Program-made: the position numbers and the translations under genes | From: Micromonospora kangleipakensis | GTDB lineage: Bacteria > Actinomycetota > Actinomycetes > Mycobacteriales > Micromonosporaceae | Direction of reading: 5' to 3' | Assembly (NCBI RefSeq): GCF_004217615.1 | Contig: NZ_SHLD01000001.1 | Location: 6,696,001 to 6,760,000, forward strand | DNA: 64,000 nt | In this document: positions 46,427-54,125 of the stretch, in pieces | How the letters are laid out: each line of letters begins with the position of its first letter | Position numbering within the stretch: the first letter of the stretch is position 1 | Notes under the pieces: generated by a model | What the model was told of the DNA's origin: nothing | Database searches by the model: none | Seen by the model: only the letters and a program-made list of their open reading frames with translations

Positions 46427-46831
46427 GTGATGAGTCCGGGCATCGACGCCCTGCTGGAACAGGCCCGGGCCGGCCTCCGCCGGCTCACCCCGCACGGGAC
46501 CATCGAGGCGGTCCGTGCGGGTGCGCTGCTGGTCGACACGCGCACCGAGATGCAGCGCCGCGAGCAGGGCGAGCTGCCCGGTGCGATCGTGATCGACCGG
46601 ACCGTGCTGGAGTGGCGGCTCGACCCGGCGAGCGCCTGGCGGATCCCCGAGGCCACCGGCTACGACCGGGAGATCGTGGTGGTGTGCCGCCAGGGGTTCA
46701 GCTCGAGCCTCGCCGCGGCCGGCCTCCAAGCCCTCGGGCTGCGCCAGGCCACGGACATGATCGGCGGCGTGGAGGCCTGGCGGGAGGCGGGACTGCCGAT
46801 GTCCGACCGACTCGCCGACGTCCGCTACTGA
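46427..46831 (+). CDS. Rhodanese-like sulfurtransferase
   Basis: 134 aa, single rhodanese domain. Seen: LLVDTRTEMQRREQGELPGA, VLEWRLDP, and the active-site loop VVVCRQGFSSSLAA with the catalytic cysteine. GTG at 46427 (MMSPGIDALL) with GGGAGG 11 bases upstream; the ATG three bases later is equally possible. Carries persulfide sulfur; acceptor unknown. Confidence 0.88.
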   Translation: MMSPGIDALLEQARAGLRRLTPHGTIEAVRAGALLVDTRTEMQRREQGELPGAIVIDRTVLEWRLDPASAWRIPEATGYDREIVVVCRQGFSSSLAAAGLQALGLRQATDMIGGVEAWREAGLPMSDRLADVRY

Positions 46832-47131
46832 GCGCGCCACGCCCTCTGCCCAGCGCCCCCGGCGTGATCGCTCCCCGTCGACGGACTCCGCCGGCAGCCC
46901 TCCGGCGGCCTGATTCGCCTCGGGTCGGCCGAACCGGTCCGGGGAGCCATCAGGTCGGCGACGTGGCGGTGTCAGCCGGTCCGGGAACCCACCAGCTCGG
47001 CGACGTGGCGATCCAACCGGCTCGCGTCCCGCCGCTTCGCCAGGCCGGGGCGGTTGGCCAGGCCGGGGCGGTTGAACCAGGACGGGCGGGTTGGCCGGGC
47101 CGGCACGGGTCGCCGGGGCGAGGGTGGGTGG
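46832..47131. other. 300-bp convergent intergenic region with degenerate repeats
   Basis: No gene supported. Holds two copies of an 18-bp motif CAG(G/C)TCGGCGACGTGGCG at 46951-46968 and 46993-47010, followed by three imperfect 18-19-bp tandem units at 47041-47095. It separates the rhodanese gene from cobQ. Confidence 0.7.
47041..47095. repeat. Imperfect 18-bp tandem repeat, three units
   Basis: Units begin CAGGCCGGGGCGGTTG at 47041 and 47059; a diverged third (CAGGACGGGCGGGTTG) starts near 47078. Non-coding, just downstream of cobQ. Confidence 0.7.
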
Positions 47132-48673
47132 TCAGACGGGTGGGGCGCCGGGCGGGATGAAGGGGAGACCGGCCGGCGGCCCGGCCTCGATCAGGCGCCA
47201 GAGGGCGTCGGTGTCCAGGTGTTCCTCGACGAGGTCGCCGAGCAGGTCCAGGGTCCGCTCCCGAGCGGCGGCGAACGCGGTGTCCGGGGCGGCCCGGAAG
47301 CCGGTCCGCCCGGCGAGCCGGGCCACCTCGGTGAGGAAGCGGCGACGGAACCCGTCGGACTCGAAGGCTCCATGCCAGTGGGTGCCGTGCACCGCGGCGA
47401 GGAGCGCGCCCTCGGCGCTGCCGTCGGTGTGGCGGAGCAGCGGGGTCAGGGTCGGGTCGGTGGCGGAGACGTACCCGTGGTGGATCTCGTAGCCGCGGAC
47501 CGGGACGTCGCCGGCGGCCGTGCCGGCGGACTGGCGGACGGTCTTGCGCGGGTCGAAGGTGATCTCGATGGGCAGCAGGCCCAGTCCGGGGACGCTGCCC
47601 TGGCGGCTCTCCACCGGGTCGTGGATGGCCCGGGCGAGCATCTGGAAGCCGCCGCAGATGCCGAGCAGCGGCTTGCCGGCGGCGGCGTGCGCCAGCACCG
47701 CGTCGGCCAGCCCGGTCTCGCGCAGCCAGGCCAGGTCGGCCACGGTGGACTTGGAGCCGGGGAGCACGACCAGGTCGGCGGCGGCCAGTTCGGCGGGCTC
47801 GACGGTGAGCCGGACCCGGACGCCGGGCTCGGTGGCGAGCGCCTCGACGTCGGTGGCGTTGCTGATCCGGGGCAGCCGGACCACGGCGACGTCCAGCCAG
47901 TCGGTGCCGTACGGGGCGGCCGGTCGACCGAGCACCCGGCCGTAGGCGAGCGAGTCCTCGGCGTCCAGCCAGAGGTCCAGCTCCCAGGGGAGCACCCCGT
48001 ACGTCGGCCGGCCGGTGACCCGGTGCAGCATGTCCAGCCCCGGCTGGAGCAGCCCGAGGTCACCGCGGAACTTGTTGATCACGAAGCCGGCGATCAGCGC
48101 CTGGTCGGCCGGGTCGAGCAGGGCGACCGTGCCGAACATCGAGGCGAAGACGCCACCCCGGTCGATGTCACCGACCACGATCGTGGGCAGCCCGGCGTGC
48201 CGGGCGAGCCCCATGTTGACGTAGTCGCCGGCCCGCAGGTTGATCTCCGCCGGGCTGCCGGCCCCCTCGCAGATCACCACGTCGTACGCCGCGCGCAGCT
48301 CGGCGAGCGCGCTGAAGGCGGTCCCGGCGAGCCGGGGCCGCAGTTCGCGGTAGTTGCCGGCGGTGACCGTGTCGACGGCCTCGCCGAGCAGCACCACCTG
48401 GCTGGCGTGGTCGCTGCCGGGCTTGAGCAGCACCGGGTTGAAGCGCAGATCGGGGGCGAGGCCGCAGGCGGCCGCCTGCATCGCCTGGGCGCGGCCGATC
48501 TCGCCGCCGCGCCCGTCGGGGCCGACCACCACCGCGGAGTTGTTGGACATGTTCTGCGCCTTGAACGGCGCGACCTTCACGCCCTGCCGGTGCAGCCATC
48601 GGCAGATGCCGGCGGTGAGCACGCTCTTGCCGGCGTCCGAGGTGGTCCCGGCGACGAGCAGCCCGCCGCTCAC
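47132..48673 (-). CDS. cobQ: Cobyric acid synthase
   Basis: 513 aa. Amidates adenosylcobyrinic diamide at four side chains. N-terminal nucleotide-binding domain ([49 protein letters not shown]), then a class I amidotransferase domain with [11 protein letters not shown], the nucleophile Cys in [11 protein letters not shown], and the C-terminal His in [15 protein letters not shown]. The GTG at 48673 overlaps the cobD stop by 4 bp. Confidence 0.96.
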   Translation of the reverse strand: MSGGLLVAGTTSDAGKSVLTAGICRWLHRQGVKVAPFKAQNMSNNSAVVVGPDGRGGEIGRAQAMQAAACGLAPDLRFNPVLLKPGSDHASQVVLLGEAVDTVTAGNYRELRPRLAGTAFSALAELRAAYDVVICEGAGSPAEINLRAGDYVNMGLARHAGLPTIVVGDIDRGGVFASMFGTVALLDPADQALIAGFVINKFRGDLGLLQPGLDMLHRVTGRPTYGVLPWELDLWLDAEDSLAYGRVLGRPAAPYGTDWLDVAVVRLPRISNATDVEALATEPGVRVRLTVEPAELAAADLVVLPGSKSTVADLAWLRETGLADAVLAHAAAGKPLLGICGGFQMLARAIHDPVESRQGSVPGLGLLPIEITFDPRKTVRQSAGTAAGDVPVRGYEIHHGYVSATDPTLTPLLRHTDGSAEGALLAAVHGTHWHGAFESDGFRRRFLTEVARLAGRTGFRAAPDTAFAAARERTLDLLGDLVEEHLDTDALWRLIEAGPPAGLPFIPPGAPPV

Positions 48674-49740
48674 CGCCCACTCCCCCGGGCCGCCCCGGCC
48701 CGGCCCACGCCGCCCACGGCCGGCCGGGACGCGACCCCGGCGGCCACGGCGCCACGCACGCCGCGCAACGCGGACCGCCGCACCGTGCCGACCAGTCGCC
48801 CTACCGTGAGCGGATACGTCGCCGCGATCCCGAGGGCGGCCAACCCGACCGCGCCGGAGATCCGGGCGGCCCGCTTGAGGTGCCGCGCCTCGGGACGGGG
48901 GCCGTCGCCGAGGTACGGGCGCACCTCGGACCGGCCGAAGTAGACGTTGCGCCCGCCCAGCCGGACGCCGAGCGCGCCGGCCATGGCCGCCTCGCACTGG
49001 CCGGCGTTCGGGCTCGGGTGGTCGTTGCGGTCCCGGCGCCAGACCTGCCAGGCCCGGCCACGGTCGCCGTGCGCGGTCGGCGCGACCGCGATGGTGAGCA
49101 GCCCGGTCAGCCGGGCGGGTACCAGGTTGAGCAGGTCGTCGAGGCGGGCTGCCGGGGTGCCGAACCGGGCGTAGCGGGGCGAGCGGTGCCCGACCATGGC
49201 GTCGAGCGTGTTCGCCGCGCGGTAGCCGAGCAGGCCGGGCAGCCCGGCGACCGCGCCCCAGACCAGCGGCGCGACGACGGCGTCGGAGGTGTTCTCGGCG
49301 ACCGATTCGACGGTGGCCCGGGCCAGTTCCGGCTCGTCCAGCGCGGACGGGTCCCGCCCGCAGAGGTGGCCGAGCCGATGGCGGGCGGCGGGCAGGTCGC
49401 CCCGGCGCAACGCCCGGCCCATCACCCGCGACTCGTGCCGCAGGGTACGGCCGCCCAGGACGGTCCAGGTGCCGGCGGCCACGAGCGTCGCCCGTGCCAC
49501 CGGGTGCCGCCGGGTGGCCAGGGTGGCGGCGACGCCGAGCAGCACCGGCGCGCCCACGGCCAGCGTGGTGAAGGCCGCCCCGGCGGCCCGGTCCGGCCGG
49601 TAGAGCCGCTGCTCCAGCCCGGCGGCGGCCCGGCCGAAGCCAGCCACGGGGTGCCCGCGGCGGGGGTCGCCGAGGAGCGAGTCCAGGGCGTAGCCCACCA
49701 CCAGTCCTGCCGCGTTCGCCGTCGCGGTCGCCTGCCGCAC
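48670..49740 (-). CDS. cobD: Adenosylcobinamide-phosphate synthase (CobD/CbiB)
   Basis: 356 aa, integral membrane protein attaching aminopropanol (phosphate) to cobyric acid. Seen: [69 protein letters not shown] and [15 protein letters not shown], all characteristic. Length slightly above the family's usual 310-330 because of an Ala/Gly/Arg-rich C-terminal tail of about 40 residues. GTG at 49740 with GGAGG nine bases upstream. First gene of the cobD-cobQ pair. Confidence 0.95.
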   Translation of the reverse strand: MRQATATANAAGLVVGYALDSLLGDPRRGHPVAGFGRAAAGLEQRLYRPDRAAGAAFTTLAVGAPVLLGVAATLATRRHPVARATLVAAGTWTVLGGRTLRHESRVMGRALRRGDLPAARHRLGHLCGRDPSALDEPELARATVESVAENTSDAVVAPLVWGAVAGLPGLLGYRAANTLDAMVGHRSPRYARFGTPAARLDDLLNLVPARLTGLLTIAVAPTAHGDRGRAWQVWRRDRNDHPSPNAGQCEAAMAGALGVRLGGRNVYFGRSEVRPYLGDGPRPEARHLKRAARISGAVGLAALGIAATYPLTVGRLVGTVRRSALRGVRGAVAAGVASRPAVGGVGRAGAARGSGR

Positions 49741-49830
49741 CCGTCACCACCTCCGGCCGGCCAGCCTAGTCGTACGGCGGGGTGACCACCGTCGCGTCGC
49801 CACCCCGCTCCCCCGTGCACGACTCCAGGG

Positions 49831-50598
49831 TCAGGCGGGCACCGGCGTCCGTCCCCGGCCGCGCCGGCCCCGACCGGTCGGGGTGACGCCGGTGGTGGTG
49901 TCGTCCACGACCGGGTCCAGCTCGTCGGGGGTGCCGGCGTCACCGGGCTCGGCGGCCAGTTCGTCGGCTTCCTCGTCGTCACCGGCGTCGTCGGACCGGT
50001 CGTCGAAGGGGTCCGTCACGGCACCGAATTCACCGCCCGACGGACCGTCCATGTCGAGGTCGGGCAGACCGGGCCCGGCGTGCGGGGCGGCGAACCCGGG
50101 CAGCTCGAACTCGTCGTCGAACGGCCGGTCGTCGGGCGAGGCGGGCGCCTGCGCGGACGGCACCGGCTCGGTGGCCTCGCCGTGCACCCGGCGCTCCGCC
50201 TCGGCGTCCTCGACGGTGCTGGTGGTCATGCTGGGCCGGTTGCGCAGGAACCGGCCCCGACCGCGGGACAGGTCGTGGCCGACCGCGACGGCTTCCAGCT
50301 CGTAGAGGGTGCGGTGGTTGCCGGCGTCGTCGGTCCAGTCGCGGGTGTAGAGGCGGCCGGCGACGACCACCGGGTCGCCGACCATCACGGAGGCGGCCAC
50401 CCCCTCGGCCAGCTTGCGCCAGCAGTTGACCCGGACCCGCAGGCTGTTCCCGTCGACCCAGCGGCCGCTGTCCCGGTCGAGCCGGCGGGCGGTCGAGGCG
50501 ACCTTGAAGTTGGCCACCAGGGTGTTGCTCTGGGTGGTGCGGCGCCACTCGGGCGCGGTCAGCACGTTGCCGACGATGGTGACGTACGTATCGAACAT
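49831..50598 (-). CDS. ssb: Single-stranded DNA-binding protein with long acidic-then-basic tail
   Basis: 255 aa. OB fold in the first 115 residues (TYVTIVGNVLTAPEWRRTTQ, FKVASTARRLDRDSG, VNCWRKLAEGVA, GRLYTRDWTDDAG). The tail is long and acidic (about 150-225) and ends in GRGRRGRGRTPVPA, lacking the DDIPF tip that recruits partners in the main bacterial SSB. This fits the second SSB paralogue of actinobacteria (Rv2478c position). ATG at 50598 with GGAGG four bases upstream. A DnaA-box-like sequence lies in its upstream region. Confidence 0.9.
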   Translation of the reverse strand: MFDTYVTIVGNVLTAPEWRRTTQSNTLVANFKVASTARRLDRDSGRWVDGNSLRVRVNCWRKLAEGVAASVMVGDPVVVAGRLYTRDWTDDAGNHRTLYELEAVAVGHDLSRGRGRFLRNRPSMTTSTVEDAEAERRVHGEATEPVPSAQAPASPDDRPFDDEFELPGFAAPHAGPGLPDLDMDGPSGGEFGAVTDPFDDRSDDAGDDEEADELAAEPGDAGTPDELDPVVDDTTTGVTPTGRGRRGRGRTPVPA

Positions 50599-50930
50599 CT
50601 TCCCTCCAGGGGAGATTCGGGGCTTGCCGTGGCGAGTCGACTCGACGCCGGGCCTCGGCCACCGGACGCGGCACCGTCACCTCCACCGGCACGACCTGTG
50701 GACGACGCGGCGGCCTGTGGACAACGACCTGATCAAGGTCCGGCCTGCTAGTCCGCCTGACCCTCGGGGCGCAGCATGATCGGAATCGCCGGGCGGGCCG
50801 CTGGCGGCGGGCGGTTCCGGACGGACGCCGACTGGGTATGGATTTGATCAACCGAGAGAAAGGCCAGCGAGATGATCCTCTGCTCACTCCGTACGACCGG
50901 TTCCGTCCGCACCCAGGGTGAGGTCCGGCG
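50599..50930. promoter_or_regulatory. 332-bp divergent region ssb / HPF-like gene
   Basis: No gene seen. The first half (toward ssb) holds the DnaA-box-like pair at 50697-50724. The second half (50820-50910) is more AT-rich (GGTATGGATTTGATCAACC..) and is the likely promoter zone of the HPF-like gene. Confidence 0.6.
50697..50724 (-). promoter_or_regulatory. DnaA-box-like pair upstream of ssb
   Basis: The minus strand reads TTGTCCACA at 50724-50716, identical to the actinobacterial DnaA box consensus, and TCGTCCACA at 50705-50697 (one mismatch); the two start 19 bp apart. About 100-125 bp upstream of the ssb start codon. Confidence 0.55.
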
Positions 50931-51371
50931 ATGAGCGCCGTGGCGAACCCCGCGACCGTGGCCGGGTGCCTGCGCGTCGGCGCCGGGTTCTCCCAGGGGG
51001 ACCGGAACTGGATCGCCGAGCAGTTCGCGACCCTGGACGCCCGGCTGGCCGGGTTCCACGCCGACGCCACCGAGCTGGAGGTGTCGGTCAAGGACCGCGA
51101 GGCCCGGGGGCAGAAGGTCACCCTGGAGTGCTGGGTCGCCGGCCGGCAGAAGATCGTCACCACCTCCAGCGAGGAGGACCTGCACGCCGCGCTCAACGAC
51201 GTCCGCGACGACCTGCGCCGGCGGCTGAACGACGCCAAGACCCGGCAGGAGCCCCGGCACAACAAGCACCTGCGGGACAACGGCCTGGTCGACGCCGGCG
51301 CCGACCAGGCCGAGGAGCGGGACGAGCTGCCCGCCGCCGACCCGAGCCGGGCCGACGCGGAGACCGTCTGA
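50931..51371 (+). CDS. HPF/RaiA-like ribosome-associated protein
   Basis: 146 aa. Resembles the S30AE (HPF/RaiA) domain: VGAGFSQGDRNWIAEQFATLD, LEVSVKDREARGQKVTLECWV and SEEDLHAALNDVRDDLRRRL. It lacks the C-terminal dimerisation domain of long HPF; instead there is a charged, Asp/Glu-rich tail of about 40 residues. It may bind idle ribosomes. ATG at 50931 with GAGG upstream; a strong hairpin follows the stop. The assignment rests on pattern only. Confidence 0.65.
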   Translation: MSAVANPATVAGCLRVGAGFSQGDRNWIAEQFATLDARLAGFHADATELEVSVKDREARGQKVTLECWVAGRQKIVTTSSEEDLHAALNDVRDDLRRRLNDAKTRQEPRHNKHLRDNGLVDAGADQAEERDELPAADPSRADAETV

Positions 51372-51376
51372 GGCGA

Positions 51377-51415
51377 CCCCGCCCCGTCCGCGCGGTGCGG
51401 ACGGACGGGGCGGGG
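51377..51415 (+). terminator. Hairpin after the HPF-like gene
   Basis: Perfect 14-bp GC stem (51377-51390 with 51402-51415), 11-nt loop, starting 6 bp past the stop at 51371. Confidence 0.85.
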
Positions 51416-51453
51416 GCTACCGCCGGGTAGCGTCGCGGCGTACCGTCGCGGTT

Positions 51454-52485
51454 GTGGAACCGGACGTGCTGGGACCGCCGTACGAGCGGCAGACGATCGA
51501 CCTGGGCACCGACGACGAGGGACCGGTCGTCGCGACCCTGATCCGCCGCCGGGCCGAGCGCTCGACCGGGCGGGCGGTGCTCTACGTGCACGGCTTCGTC
51601 GACTACTTCTTCCAGACCCACGTCGCCGACTTCTTCGCCGAGCGCGGCTGGGACTTCTACGCCCTCGACCTGCGGAAGTACGGCCGCAGCCTGCAGCCGC
51701 ACCAGACCCCGAACTTCTGCCACGACCTGAGTGAGTACTTCCCCGAGCTGGACGCCGCCGCGAAGATCATTCGCGCGGAGGACGGGCACGACACCCTGCT
51801 CGCCATGGGCCACTCCACCGGCGGCCTGATCATCTCGCTCTGGGCGCACGCCCGCCGCGAGGCCGGCCTGGTCGACGGCCTCTTCCTGAACAGCCCCTTC
51901 TTCGACATCAACGCGCCCTGGCTGGTCCGTCGCCCCCTCGCGGCCGCCGTCTCCCGGCTGGGCCGCAGGGCGCCGCACCGCATCCTCCCCTTCGGGCTCG
52001 GCACCGTGTACGGCGAGAGCCTGCACGCCGACCACCGCGGCGAGTGGCGGTACGACCTGGCCTGGAAGCCGCTCGCCGGGTTCCCCGTCCGGGCCGGCTG
52101 GATCAACGCCATCCGCAGCGCCCAGCGCCAGCTCCGCGCCGGGCTGGAGATCCCGGTGCCGGTGCTGCTGGCCTGCTCGACCCGCAGCTTCCGGGGCACG
52201 AAGTGGCACGAGTCGGCCACCCTCGCCGACGCCGTGCTCGACGTGGAGCACATGGTCCGCTGGGCGCCCCGGCTCGGCCGGCACGTCACTCTCGCGCGCT
52301 TCGACGGCGGGCTGCACGACCTGACGCTCTCCAGCCCCGCCGTACGGGAGAAGGTCTTCACGGAGGCCGGGCGGTGGGCGGAGGCCTTCCTCGGCGCGGG
52401 TCCGACCGAGCCGGCGGCGCCGGACGGGCCGCCGGCGGCCCGGCGGCCGGTCGACGACCGGGCCGGTGCGACCGCCGAGGGCTGA
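51454..52485 (+). CDS. Alpha/beta hydrolase (lysophospholipase-like)
   Basis: 343 aa. Alpha/beta hydrolase with VLYVHGFVDYFFQTHVADFF (oxyanion region), FYALDLRKYGRS, nucleophile Ser in LAMGHSTGGLI, the acid in PVLLACSTRSF.., and a late His in FDGGLHDLTLS. Resembles monoglyceride lipase/lysophospholipase proteins. GTG at 51454. Cytoplasmic by sequence; substrate unknown. Confidence 0.88.
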   Translation: MEPDVLGPPYERQTIDLGTDDEGPVVATLIRRRAERSTGRAVLYVHGFVDYFFQTHVADFFAERGWDFYALDLRKYGRSLQPHQTPNFCHDLSEYFPELDAAAKIIRAEDGHDTLLAMGHSTGGLIISLWAHARREAGLVDGLFLNSPFFDINAPWLVRRPLAAAVSRLGRRAPHRILPFGLGTVYGESLHADHRGEWRYDLAWKPLAGFPVRAGWINAIRSAQRQLRAGLEIPVPVLLACSTRSFRGTKWHESATLADAVLDVEHMVRWAPRLGRHVTLARFDGGLHDLTLSSPAVREKVFTEAGRWAEAFLGAGPTEPAAPDGPPAARRPVDDRAGATAEG

Positions 52486-52488
52486 CCC

Positions 52489-53223
52489 TCAGGCGCCCGA
52501 CACCGCGGCGAGCGCCGCCCGGATCCGGTCGAAGGTCGCGATCCGGTGGCCGCCGCCCTCGCCGGGCCGCACCAGACCCAGGCAGTGCACCGCCAGGTCG
52601 CCGCCGGCGGTCTCCTCGACGCCGAAGACCGGGGCGCCGACGTAGCCGGCGGGCAACTCCGTGGTGATCCGGATGTCGTCACCGTCGCGGACCAGCCGCT
52701 CGATCGCCACCTCCAGCGGCCGTGACCCGTCCTCGGCGACGCCGAGCGCGAGCACGAACGCCGACGCGGGGGCATTGCCGATCCGGGCGACGGCGTCCGA
52801 GGACGCTGCCACCGCTTCGGTCACCGGCTGCGTCCGCCACCGCCAGCCTCGGCCCTCGGCGTGCTCGTGCAGGCCCTTGGCGAGCATGGCGGCGAGCCCG
52901 ACCTCCGGCAAGTGGACCCACTGCGCGGCGAAATCCGCCAGCAGGATCCGGTCTGACGCGGCCCCCGCCGGCTCGGTCATGCTCGGCCGCAGACCGATCT
53001 CCCCGTACGGTGCCCGGGTGATCGCGTCCGCGGTCAGCAGGTACTCGCGCACCAACTGCCTGCCGTCCGTGGCCGTGACCAGCTCCGTGAAGAAGAACAC
53101 CGTCCCGAAACCCCGGCCGGTGTCACCCGGCCGGTCGAGCTGGCCGACGGGCAGGATGGCGCGGCCGAGGAGCTTGCAGAGCTCGGAGGCGATGTCGTTC
53201 TCGGTTTCCGGGTCGAGCAGCAC
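52489..53223 (-). CDS. Hypothetical protein, 244 aa, possibly degenerate trypsin-like fold
   Basis: Not recognised. Begins MLLDPETENDIASELCKLLGR (GTG at 53223). The middle has LTADAITRAPYGEIGLRPSM and QWVHLPEVGLAAM, and the end has PAGYVGAPVFGVEETAGGDL. The pattern of an early AITR strand, a VALM-type strand and G-x-x-G-A-P-V-F recalls trypsin-like proteases (GNSGSPVF), but the catalytic Ser is Ala or Val here, so if the fold is right it is inactive. Convergent with the hydrolase gene, 3 bp apart. The reading upstream of 53223 runs through the tRNA and is not real. Confidence 0.7.
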   Translation of the reverse strand: MLLDPETENDIASELCKLLGRAILPVGQLDRPGDTGRGFGTVFFFTELVTATDGRQLVREYLLTADAITRAPYGEIGLRPSMTEPAGAASDRILLADFAAQWVHLPEVGLAAMLAKGLHEHAEGRGWRWRTQPVTEAVAASSDAVARIGNAPASAFVLALGVAEDGSRPLEVAIERLVRDGDDIRITTELPAGYVGAPVFGVEETAGGDLAVHCLGLVRPGEGGGHRIATFDRIRAALAAVSGA

Positions 53224-53388
53224 GACGCCGAGGGTACGGATCGTGGCTACCGGCCGTCTGCCGACCCGGTAAACCCGCGTGCCGCCGCGGGCGCGCCGTG
53301 CGACGCTGATCGGCGACGTGGTCGGGGCCCCCGTTCCCCCGCGCACCCGGGAGGCGGCGGTACCCTCTTGGCGCGACACCCACGACGC

Positions 53389-53464
53389 GCGCCCGTAGCT
53401 CAGCGGATAGAGCAGGGGACTTCTAATCCCAAGGCCGCAGGTTCGAATCCTGCCGGGCGCACCA
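53389..53464 (+). tRNA. tRNA-Arg (anticodon UCU)
   Basis: 76-nt cloverleaf: acceptor stem GCGCCCG/CGGGCGC, D-arm GCTCAGCGGATAGAGC, anticodon loop CTTCTAA (UCU), T-arm GCAGGTTCGAATCCTGC, discriminator A and an encoded CCA. The 27:43 pair is G-A, a minor irregularity. Decodes the rare AGA codon. Confidence 0.96.
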
Positions 53465-53499
53465 CCGTCACCCCAGCTCAGCGGCTTACCGCTCCCGGT
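53455..53499 (+). repeat. Direct repeat A overlapping the 3' end of tRNA-Arg (att-like)
   Basis: 45 bp beginning in the last acceptor-stem bases of the tRNA. It matches 54018-54062 at about 38 of 45 positions. Such a pair, one copy overlapping a tRNA 3' end, is what a past site-specific integration leaves. Confidence 0.6.
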
Positions 53500-53668
53500 T
53501 CGGACGATCGTCACGGCGCCCGCACAGCCATTCGTACAGCCAAATCATTCGGACAAGTGCCTCCCGGCATCGTCCACAGCCGCCCGCTCGATCTCCGGCA
53601 TCGACGTGCTTCCCGCCTCACTACAGAAAGCAGGGCCGGCCATCTTCAGGGATCGGCCTGCCAGGTCC

Positions 53669-53953
53669 TTACGGCTCGTGCTCTCGCTCGGGGTGGAACT
53701 CCCGATTGATCAGCGGGCGACCAGGAAGGGAGATGCAAGCCTGTCCGGGGTGAGCACCGCAGACCGGACAGTCACGCATCTCCGCCACCTCCAGGCAAGG
53801 TTGGCCCCGGCCGCGCCGCACAGCACACACTGCCCGGCTGATGTCCAGTGCCGCCTGGTGCAGCTCTTCGTCCTGGTGCCGCACCGCACCCTCACGGACC
53901 CGCCTGACGGCGTCCCGGAAAAGCGCCATCAGCTCCGCGTTTTCGTCCGCCAC
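53669..53953 (-). CDS. Small zinc-finger protein of mobile-element type, 94 aa
   Basis: N-terminal helix pair (ELMALFRDAVRRVREGAV, HQAALDISRAVCAVRRG) and a C-terminal zinc-binding module CPVCGAHPGQACISLPGRP followed by HPER. Proteins with this CxxCGAxPGxxCxSxxGRP module are common in actinobacterial integrative elements. GTG at 53953. It lies between the two att-like repeats, as expected for leftover island cargo. Confidence 0.7.
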   Translation of the reverse strand: MADENAELMALFRDAVRRVREGAVRHQDEELHQAALDISRAVCAVRRGRGQPCLEVAEMRDCPVCGAHPGQACISLPGRPLINREFHPEREHEP

Positions 53954-54017
53954 GGGTCAGAGGATAGGCACACCCCGGGGCACCCCTGGCCGCTTCTGAG
54001 ACCTGGACATCATTGTG

Positions 54018-54062
54018 GGGCGCCCCACCGCCACCGCTGCTCAGCGGCTTGTCGCTTCCGGT
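54018..54062 (+). repeat. Direct repeat B (att-like partner)
   Basis: Imperfect copy of 53455-53499, 563 bp away, lacking the rest of the tRNA. The pair bounds a segment with one small zinc-finger gene and no integrase, i.e. a decayed or excised element. Confidence 0.55.
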
Positions 54063-54125
54063 CGAGTCGATCACCAGGGCTTCCGACACCCAGTCGTACC
54101 GCGCACTGCGCTGCTCGTTGCGAAG

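Noticed and set aside
53465..53668. Integrase remnant after tRNA-Arg
   Set aside because: Position is right, but I could not read any tyrosine recombinase motif (R..HxxR..Y) in either strand.
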